From the NCBI GenBank assembly GCA_030066455.1, contig JASJBQ010000286.1, forward strand, positions 1 to 6,061: a DNA stretch of 6,061 bases. Reading direction: 5' to 3'. The position numbers were made by a program, and so were the translations under genes. Under the pieces are notes generated by a model, which was given only the letters and a program-made list of their open reading frames with translations, was not told where the DNA came from and did no database searches. Below, piece after piece: positions 1-4,412 of this stretch (its first letter is position 1; every line of letters starts with the position of its first letter). The DNA is from Desulfobacterales bacterium (GTDB lineage: Bacteria; Desulfobacterota; Desulfobacteria; Desulfobacterales; UBA5852).

Positions 1-60
1 CAGTCGGGGAGGGTCCAGCGGTTTTCTTTCCCAGCGTCGGCGATAGTTTCGATAGACCAT
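1..60 (-). CDS. Possible 5' end of an unidentified gene running off the window
   Basis: An ATG at 60-58 opens 20 codons that stay open to the window edge. They encode a basic, arginine-rich start (M-V-Y-R-N-Y-R-R-R-W-E-R-K) followed by P-L-D-P-P-R-L. A GGGGAG stretch (CTCCCC on the plus strand at 71-76) lies 10 bases upstream, a slightly long but usable ribosome-binding distance. The peptide matches no family I recognise and is too short to assign. It would be co-directional with the cyclase operon upstream, about 270 bases away. Chance remains a real alternative for a 20-codon open stretch. Confidence 0.3.
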   Translation of the reverse strand, partial: MVYRNYRRRWERKPLDPPRL

Positions 61-332
61 CGATGCCAGTCTCCCCGCAATTGGTGTCCGCCGTTTATGC
101 GACCACAATCGGATCATACCGGTGCGCCGCCTTTCCCGCAATTGTCACCGGCATTGGGATGCCTGCGGCCTTGCTTCGCCAAAAGCCGCATCGCTTGCGT
201 GCCTCCAAACTCTGGATGGCCCGGCCGTGCTGGTGGCCACGTTTCATGCCCAGTGATATGGTGCGCCTTTGGCAGGCCGTTGGGAAACGACCGGGCCTTA
301 ACCCAAATCCAACATATGGGGACAGACACGAT
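61..332. other. Non-coding or relic region downstream of the cyclase operon
   Basis: About 270 bases with no convincing gene. Short open frames exist on both strands, but they are compositionally odd, overlap one another and resemble no family over their length. Two things stand out. The decamer CCCGCAATTG occurs twice, 61 bases apart (74-83 and 135-144). The right end holds the GGGGACAGACAC motif, preceded in one plus frame (271-294) by the residues GRPLGNDR, which recall the C-terminal region of REP-associated tyrosine transposases. I see no hairpin followed by a T run that would terminate the minus-strand operon. Confidence 0.4.
314..332. repeat. GGGGACAGACAC motif, possible transposon-associated relic
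   Basis: The plus strand reads ATATGGGGACAGACACGAT and ends directly before the cyclase stop codon (333-335). I recall GTGTCTGTCCCC-type sequences recurring next to REP-associated (RAYT/IS200-like) transposase genes in deltaproteobacterial genomes. Only one copy is present here, so calling it a repeat rests on that recollection and not on this window. A GRPLGNDR-coding stretch at 271-294 in an adjoining plus frame is weak extra support for a decayed transposase end. It may also be coincidence. Confidence 0.25.
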
Positions 333-1646
333 CTAATGCATGGCCTCCAGCGCAAAAACCTCGATCTCCTCTGACAGGTTCTTCAACTTTACCGGCCCCA
401 GGTGTTCATAGGCAAAAGATCCATGGGTGCGTTTGGCGGTATCGCGGGATACGAGGACTTCCCCGCCACTGGCCTGACCGCAGAGCCTTGCGGCCACATT
501 GGTGATGGTGCCGTGCGAGGTATAGGTCCACCGCCCGCCCGTGTAACTTTCAAACTTGGAGGCGCCTACAAAGGCCCGCCCCGACGAAATCCCTATATTG
601 ATGATCACCGGGTCCCGGCCCTGCGTGCATTCAGCGTTGATGCTCTGCGTATTCTGCCGGATCGTGGCCGCGGCCTGTACGGCTTCCAGCGCATGCCGGG
701 TAGCATCATCGGTCATGAAGAGCACCATCAGTCCGTCGCCGGCCGTTTCCACCACGTCGCCGTTGTTCTGGTAGATGGCGTCCATGAAAACCGAGAAATA
801 GCGCTCCGTAAGGTTGTTGACTTCCACGGCGCCCAGTTCCTCGGTCATTCGCGTGTAGCCCTCGATATCCAGAAACAGAACCGAGATGTCACGCTCCTCG
901 GCCCCCTGGATTTCGCCGTCCGGCGAGCGCTCCATCAGGCGTGTGACCGCTGTGGGCACGAACTTGCACAGGTTGGACTTGATGCCCTCCAGGATTTCGA
1001 CCTTGCGCAGCGCGGCCTTGAGCTCATCGAGGGCCTTTTCCAGTTCCACATTCTTGGCCTCCAGATGCTGGTTGAGGTTTTTGATCTCCTCGATGGCGCG
1101 GGCATTCTGCAGAGCGATGCTGAGGTTGTTGACCAGGGTTTTGATGAGTTCGCGGTCGTTGTCATCGTAGTGTTCATCGATCAGTTTGGGACCCAGGCCG
1201 AGCGTGCCGACAAGATGCTCGTCGACCCGGAACGGGAAAACCATGGCCAGCGGACCGCAGCCGGTATCGCCGGCGGCGCCATTCGGAGGTTCCGAGCCGC
1301 CCACCGGGCCGGCCGTCGTTGCGAAATCACGCTGCAGGCAGGGTTTCAGTCCCGGGATATCTTCGCGGTTGATGCCGACGGCGGAATACAGGCCGGCTTC
1401 CCCGTCGTTTTGGTCGAACAGCATGACCACCCCCTCGGCCACACCGAAGTTGCCCATCACCATAAGCAGAAAACTCCGCAGGATGGCGGCGGAGTCCGTG
1501 CTGCTGAAGATGTCCTTGCCGACATCGTAGAGTGTCTTCAGGTTGAAAATGCGCCGGTCCAGCTCCAGCTGCACATTCTGGGATTGCGCCAGCTGTTCCA
1601 TCAGCGCGCTGATATCGGGATGGTCCACGGTGTCCGACGGGCTCAT
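333..1646 (-). CDS. GAF-domain class III nucleotidyl cyclase
   Basis: Predicted soluble 437-residue enzyme making a cyclic nucleotide from ATP or GTP. Residues about 35-182 form a GAF-like sensor, with a Gly/Pro-rich insert near 113-131. A charged helix of coiled-coil character (about 184-220) leads to the catalytic domain (about 250-437). Its metal aspartates are D260 (in FLDIEGYT) and D304 (in ETAGDG). N383 and R387 of NVAAR are the transition-state pair. The residue that reads the purine is E300, as in guanylate cyclases, where adenylate cyclases have Lys. The second selector position appears to be T376, and the usual Asp of the GDxVN motif is T380. Substrate is therefore uncertain. The open frame extends upstream, but that part is only the antisense of the preceding gene. 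I chose the ATG at 1646 because it overlaps the preceding stop as ATGA. No Shine-Dalgarno is visible, consistent with translational coupling. Last gene of the minus-strand operon. Confidence 0.93.
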   Translation of the reverse strand: MSPSDTVDHPDISALMEQLAQSQNVQLELDRRIFNLKTLYDVGKDIFSSTDSAAILRSFLLMVMGNFGVAEGVVMLFDQNDGEAGLYSAVGINREDIPGLKPCLQRDFATTAGPVGGSEPPNGAAGDTGCGPLAMVFPFRVDEHLVGTLGLGPKLIDEHYDDNDRELIKTLVNNLSIALQNARAIEEIKNLNQHLEAKNVELEKALDELKAALRKVEILEGIKSNLCKFVPTAVTRLMERSPDGEIQGAEERDISVLFLDIEGYTRMTEELGAVEVNNLTERYFSVFMDAIYQNNGDVVETAGDGLMVLFMTDDATRHALEAVQAAATIRQNTQSINAECTQGRDPVIINIGISSGRAFVGASKFESYTGGRWTYTSHGTITNVAARLCGQASGGEVLVSRDTAKRTHGSFAYEHLGPVKLKNLSEEIEVFALEAMH

Positions 1647-2110
1647 GAGAACGTGGCCGACTGGATAAGGTTGATAAAGTGCAGTTTGACTTCCTCGCGG
1701 GTCTCGACCAGCCGATCGAGAAGACGCTGGGCCAGATTGCCCATGACTGCGCAGCAAAACTCCGGGTCGCTCACGAGCAGCGCGCGCAAGGCCTTGCTGT
1801 CGATCGCGGTCAGGCGGCTGGCCTCCTTGCTCCGGGCCGAGAGCGAATAGGCATAAGGCTCCAGCAGGGCACCGATGCCTACACAGCCGTTGCCTGGCCG
1901 GATCAGGGCCACGGGCACTTCGATATCGGATTTCACCGGCAAGACCAGCTCGATCGCCCCTTCTTCGACAAGGTAGATGTGGCCGGCTTTGTCGGCCTTG
2001 TGGAACAGCCATTGACCCGACGGGATCTTCTTCTCGTGCGAGACGTCGACGATCGTCCTGATCTTCTCGTCGGGTAGATTGCGGAAAAGATAACATGAAG
2101 CCACGGTCAT
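1643..2110 (-). CDS. Stand-alone cyclic-nucleotide-binding-fold protein
   Basis: A 155-residue soluble protein with the CAP/CRP-type cyclic-nucleotide-binding fold and no DNA-binding domain. The N-terminus (YLFRNLPDEKI) matches the usual lead-in helix. GQWLFHKADKAGHIYLVEEG (32-51) matches the conserved beta-roll start, and 'IRPGNGCVGIGALLEP' (70-85) the phosphate-binding-cassette region. A C-terminal helix (about 116-150) follows. The cassette is atypical. The Glu expected in the FGE-type motif appears to be Ile78, and the Arg that contacts the cyclic phosphate appears to be Lys95 within SKEAS. Binding of cAMP or cGMP is thus not assured. The ATG at 2110 is preferred over an upstream start at 2350 because GGGAG lies 7 bases before it and the upstream frame reads antisense through the STAS gene. 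The stop overlaps the cyclase start by 4 bases, which suggests fixed stoichiometry and a possible feedback or reader role for the cyclase product. Confidence 0.85.
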   Translation of the reverse strand: MTVASCYLFRNLPDEKIRTIVDVSHEKKIPSGQWLFHKADKAGHIYLVEEGAIELVLPVKSDIEVPVALIRPGNGCVGIGALLEPYAYSLSARSKEASRLTAIDSKALRALLVSDPEFCCAVMGNLAQRLLDRLVETREEVKLHFINLIQSATFS

Positions 2111-2117
2111 GGCGAAA

Positions 2118-2122
2118 CTCCC
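2118..2122 (-). promoter_or_regulatory. Ribosome-binding site deciding the start at 2110
   Basis: CTCCC on the plus strand reads GGGAG on the minus strand, 7 bases upstream of the ATG at 2110. This supports the 155-residue product and argues against the longer open frame that begins at 2350. Confidence 0.7.
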
Positions 2123-2163
2123 GGATTGTCTGGCGTACGGATGAATAAAGCGACTTATGGGTT

Positions 2164-2184
2164 GCACCGGCATCGAACCGGCGC
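2164..2184 (-). other. Stable intergenic hairpin with a T-arm-like loop
   Basis: In the 115-base spacer between the STAS and cyclic-nucleotide-binding genes the minus-strand RNA can form a 7-bp stem: GCGCCGG pairs with CCGGTGC, with one G-U pair. The 7-base loop is TTCGATG. Loop and closing pair match the tRNA T-arm pattern (G, T, T, C, R, A, N, N, C). No matching acceptor or anticodon arm can be built around it, so it is not a tRNA. No T run follows, so it is not a standard terminator. It could stabilise or process the operon transcript or tune expression of the downstream pair. Confidence 0.5.
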
Positions 2185-2225
2185 GCATGGCGGGGGTCAA
2201 TCCTACGTGCAGGGAGCGAAGCAGG

Positions 2226-2582
2226 TCACTCCAGTACCTGAATGGCGTCTGCGGTGGAGTCGAATATATCGGCGAATTTGGTGATGCCGACCATCCTGAA
2301 GATTTTCTTGAAGTGCTCCGAAATGCCGGTGATGGCGACACGCTGGGCACTGCGCCGGGCCTTGGCCAGGATTTGAATCAGCACGGCAATGCCGCCGCTG
2401 TTGATATAGGCCTCCTTTCCGATCTGGAGTACGATTCTATCCGCTCCCTGTTCGCTGGCTTTCCGGTAGGCCTCCCCCAGCGGCGCTTCCGAGAAAGCCG
2501 TGATATCTCCTTTGATATCCAGAACCGTCAAGGTTCCCTGACTCTCGAGAAAAACCTCATTCGCATTTGGTTGCATGGTCAT
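2226..2582 (-). CDS. STAS-domain anti-sigma factor antagonist (SpoIIAA/RsbV-like)
   Basis: A single-domain, 118-residue STAS protein, the usual size for this family. The core runs from about residue 8 to 112. Residues 16-28 (GTLTVLDIKGDIT) match the first strands. YINSGGIAVL (59-68) matches the phospho-acceptor loop (DSSG in SpoIIAA), with S62 at the SpoIIAA S58 position and the preceding Asp replaced by Asn61. Residues 82-104 (VAITGISEHFKKIFRMVGI onward) match the usual C-terminal strand and helix. Family role: the unphosphorylated form binds an RsbW-type kinase and releases that kinase's partner; phosphorylation on S62 blocks this. The likely kinase is the gene immediately upstream, and the likely phosphatase is the SpoIIE-type protein at 4413-5870. 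Met1 is preferred over Met3 because a G-rich run ending in GGAG lies about 11 bases upstream. Confidence 0.92.
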   Translation of the reverse strand: MTMQPNANEVFLESQGTLTVLDIKGDITAFSEAPLGEAYRKASEQGADRIVLQIGKEAYINSGGIAVLIQILAKARRSAQRVAITGISEHFKKIFRMVGITKFADIFDSTADAIQVLE

Positions 2583-2703
2583 GTTTATCCGTTCTCCCCC
2601 CCTGCACCCCGCTATACGAATTTTTTTAGGCGGCCGAAAAAACGCGGCGGCGCTAAAACAGCCCGAATCGGCTCTCAGAAACCGGAAATGGCCAAGGGTC
2701 TCC

Positions 2704-3150
2704 TCAGTGCGCCTGTGATTTAAGGTTGATCAGCATTTCAACCATATGGCCACCGCCGTGCAGTCTCTTGAAATCGAGCCCATCGGCAAGCTGGCGCATC
2801 AGGAAAAGTCCAAATCCCACCGGGTCATCCTTTTCGGCGATGATCCGGTCGATGTCGGGATCTTTGTAGACCCCGTTGAAACCGTCGCCCTCGTCCTTCA
2901 CCGTAATCCTGAGCAGGTCGGCAATCACTTTCAGCTTGACGGTGACCTGGGCTTCGGGCCGGCCCCCATTGCCGTGCTGCATGGCATTGGTCGCCGCTTC
3001 GGCCACAATCGTTTTGAGGTCCTCGATGCGCTCCGCCGGAAGACCGTATATCCGAGCGAAGGAAGCGGAACAGGCCATTGCCACCCGCTCGTAGCCGAGC
3101 GTATTCGGTAAAACCACCTTGACTTTACAGTTTTCCAAGCCTTGTTCCAT
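2704..3150 (-). CDS. Anti-sigma factor serine kinase, RsbW/SpoIIAB-like (HATPase_c_2)
   Basis: A 148-residue lone GHKL ATPase domain of the size and motif set of SpoIIAB/RsbW. The N-box EAATNAMQHGN (51-61) supplies the putative catalytic base E51 and Mg-binding N55. DEGDGF (86-91) is the G1 box and GFGLFLMRQLAD (112-123) the G2 box with the nucleotide lid before it. Family role: it binds a partner, usually a sigma factor, or releases it to phosphorylate the serine of a STAS antagonist. The next gene, 121 bases downstream, is such an antagonist. No sigma factor lies in the window, so the partner may be elsewhere or of another type. This is the first gene of the minus-strand operon. Its ATG at 3150 has no clear Shine-Dalgarno, only a weak TAAAG about 12 bases upstream. 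The C-terminus ends SQAH and matches the family's usual end. Confidence 0.92.
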   Translation of the reverse strand: MEQGLENCKVKVVLPNTLGYERVAMACSASFARIYGLPAERIEDLKTIVAEAATNAMQHGNGGRPEAQVTVKLKVIADLLRITVKDEGDGFNGVYKDPDIDRIIAEKDDPVGFGLFLMRQLADGLDFKRLHGGGHMVEMLINLKSQAH

Positions 3151-3166
3151 GTGATTGTTATACTTT

Positions 3167-3195
3167 ATGATTTAAAAATATTTATTTTATATCAT
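3167..3195. promoter_or_regulatory. 29-base AT-rich imperfect palindrome, candidate operator
   Basis: Centred on base 3181, ATGAT (3167-3171) pairs with ATCAT (3191-3195) and TAAAA (3173-3177) with TTTTA (3185-3189). In total 11 of 14 arm positions are complementary. It overlaps the best -10 element of the minus-strand kinase operon and the likely transcription start, a typical repressor position. Such AT-rich sequence raises the chance of accidental symmetry, but the single G/C pair (3169 with 3193) is also in register. No regulator gene that would bind it is present in the window. Confidence 0.35.
3186..3194 (-). promoter_or_regulatory. Candidate extended -10 promoter for the kinase-STAS-cyclase operon
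   Basis: The minus strand reads TG-A-TATAAA, an extended -10 match, in the AT-rich island upstream of the kinase gene. Transcription would start near 3179 and give a leader of about 29 bases. No good -35 hexamer is found at 16-18 bases, which is tolerated for extended -10 promoters. The AT-rich setting makes chance matches likely. Confidence 0.35.
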
Positions 3196-3404
3196 TTAAA
3201 TTGTTGAATTTCATTCATTCGTCTATTAGATGTGGTGGATATTGTCAACTTTAAATTCACGCATTTTGTACGGTCACGATGGCCTCGAGCTTCGCGACCA
3301 AACGGTCTGGCAGGTGAAATACCTAACTTTCAGCAGTATCGGCCCGTTCACATCGCGCTTCGCGTCCATCGCAAAGCAACGCACGGCCGAAATCGATCGA
3401 ATGG

Positions 3405-3413
3405 TGTTAATAT
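3405..3413 (+). promoter_or_regulatory. Candidate extended -10 promoter for the HD-phosphatase operon
   Basis: TG-T-TAATAT lies 17 bases before the ATG at 3431. Transcription would start near 3420 and leave a leader of about 11 bases containing AGG. No -35 match is seen. The rest of the 280-base divergent spacer (3151-3430) holds the AT-rich island and a GC-richer stretch with no gene-like coding. A longer leader from an unseen promoter, or one using an alternative sigma factor, is equally possible. Confidence 0.3.
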
Positions 3414-3430
3414 TGCTTTAGGTTTTTGTT

Positions 3431-4351
3431 ATGGGTGTAATCATGCGACGTCGCGTGCTATATGACCTGCTGCCCATCAGCAGCCCGCAGGATCCGCTCG
3501 ACGAAGTCATGACCATGCTGATACCGCCGGGGCATGACGACAGCGGCGACGTGCTGGTGAGAGCCTACGATATGGCCCTGCGTCTCTATCGCGGCGTGTG
3601 GCCGCTATACCGGGCCTGCGATACGAATTACCATGATTTCCTGCATGTTGCCGAAACCATCCTCGCGATGGCCCGCCTGATTCACGGCGCCTTGCTCGAA
3701 GGCGTTGCGTTTACCCCCCGGGAGATTGCCGTCGGCCTGACCGCGGCCACCCTGCATGACGTCGGATATCTTCGCAGCGATGCGGAGCAGCAATACCGCG
3801 GGGCTTGCTTTCGTTCGAACCATGAGCAGCGCAGTATGACGTTCGTGGCACGGCACGGCGGTCAACTCGGGCTATCTGCCCGGGAAAGCGACGACTGCCG
3901 TGACATGATTCAGAGCACGATCATGGCGGAGGACGTCGCTTCCATCGCGTTCCGATCGGAAACCACAGCCCTGCTGGGCCGCATGCTGGCCTGCGCCGAT
4001 CTGCTTGCACAGCTTTCCGGTTCGCTCTATCTGGAAAAGCTTGGCGACCTCTTCGAAGAGGACCAGGTTGCGGACCGACCGCACTTTGTCGATTTGCAGG
4101 ATTGCATGCGCCGGGCGATCGCCTTCGATGGGACGGCCGGCGCACGGGTGCAGAAGACCCTGCCTGCGGGGCCTTCTTTTCTCAAGGCCCATTTCAAAGC
4201 GCGATGGGCCGACGACCGGGACCTGTACGCCGCAGCCATTGCGCGCCAGAAAGAGTGTCTGGCCGAACTGCTGCGCCGCGACGATTTCGACCCCCGCCGT
4301 CATCTCCGGCGCTGGGGTAGTATGGCGGCGTTGCGCCGGGTTTTCCAGTAA
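3431..4351 (+). CDS. HD-domain metal-dependent phosphohydrolase, class I cyclic nucleotide phosphodiesterase-like
   Basis: A soluble 306-residue protein whose centre (about 60-195) is an HD-superfamily hydrolase domain. The sequence YHDFLH (67-72) has the spacing of the class I cyclic nucleotide phosphodiesterase signature YHNxxH: H68 would be the general acid and H72 a metal ligand. TLHDVGY (107-113) supplies H109 and D110, SNHEQRS (129-135) an H131 downstream, and CADLLAQL (188-195) the last metal ligand D190. The C-terminal part (about 235-306) is helical and Arg-rich with no recognised domain. The inferred role is hydrolysis of cAMP or cGMP, fitting the cyclase in the divergent operon; other HD substrates (for example other nucleotides) cannot be excluded. 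Start: ATG at 3431 has AGG 8 bases upstream; an in-frame ATG at 3443 is an alternative. The downstream phosphatase gene starts 61 bases after the stop, probably in the same transcript. Confidence 0.85.
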   Translation: MGVIMRRRVLYDLLPISSPQDPLDEVMTMLIPPGHDDSGDVLVRAYDMALRLYRGVWPLYRACDTNYHDFLHVAETILAMARLIHGALLEGVAFTPREIAVGLTAATLHDVGYLRSDAEQQYRGACFRSNHEQRSMTFVARHGGQLGLSARESDDCRDMIQSTIMAEDVASIAFRSETTALLGRMLACADLLAQLSGSLYLEKLGDLFEEDQVADRPHFVDLQDCMRRAIAFDGTAGARVQKTLPAGPSFLKAHFKARWADDRDLYAAAIARQKECLAELLRRDDFDPRRHLRRWGSMAALRRVFQ

Positions 4352-4403
4352 CCAATCGGCGGGCTTCAATAGATGGCGTGGCCCCCATAGCCAACGCGCC
4401 ACC

Positions 4404-4408
4404 GGAGG
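4404..4408 (+). promoter_or_regulatory. Shine-Dalgarno GGAGG deciding the phosphatase start at 4413
   Basis: A full GGAGG lies 4 bases before the ATG at 4413. The open frame extends much further upstream (to 4005), but that part lies within the HD gene in another frame. The site fixes the product at 485 residues, starting M-D-K-T-D-N-G. Confidence 0.8.
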
Positions 4409-4412
4409 ATCG

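Noticed and set aside
74..144. CRISPR-like or tandem repeat from two copies of CCCGCAATTG
   Set aside because: Only two copies of 10 bases, 61 bases apart, with unlike flanks; not an array.
402..1850. Long plus-strand open frame of 482 codons antisense to the cyclase and reader genes
   Set aside because: It lies opposite two clearly recognisable genes with intact catalytic or fold motifs, and its translation resembles no family. It is a shadow of codon bias in GC-rich DNA.
1647..2096. N-terminal extension of the cyclase frame upstream of 1646
   Set aside because: It is an alternative frame of the cyclic-nucleotide-binding gene, is Arg/Gly/Pro-rich without domain character, and the ATG at 1646 fits a normal overlapping start and family length.
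2155..2230. tRNA gene in the STAS/reader spacer
   Set aside because: Only a T-arm-like hairpin is present. No 7-bp acceptor stem, anticodon stem-loop or D-arm can be built at the required distances.
2653..2676. Rho-independent terminator between the kinase and STAS genes
   Set aside because: The stem is only 4 bp (AGCC/GGCT) with a 6-base loop, and the following T run is short and interrupted (TGTTTTAG).
3147..3170. CRP-type operator suggested by TGTGA at the kinase start codon
   Set aside because: Only one half-site is present; the expected TCACA partner at 6-base spacing is missing (TACTT instead).
3309..3330. Sigma-54 promoter suggested by TGGCAG in the divergent spacer
   Set aside because: No GC of a -12 element is found at the required distance downstream of the GG.
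3230..3465. Small plus-strand open frames of 63 and 77 codons in the divergent spacer
   Set aside because: They overlap each other, have no ribosome-binding site or recognisable motif, and run over the promoter and the start of the HD gene.
4005..4412. N-terminal extension of the phosphatase frame upstream of 4413
   Set aside because: It overlaps the 3' part of the HD gene in another frame, and a full GGAGG directly precedes the ATG at 4413.
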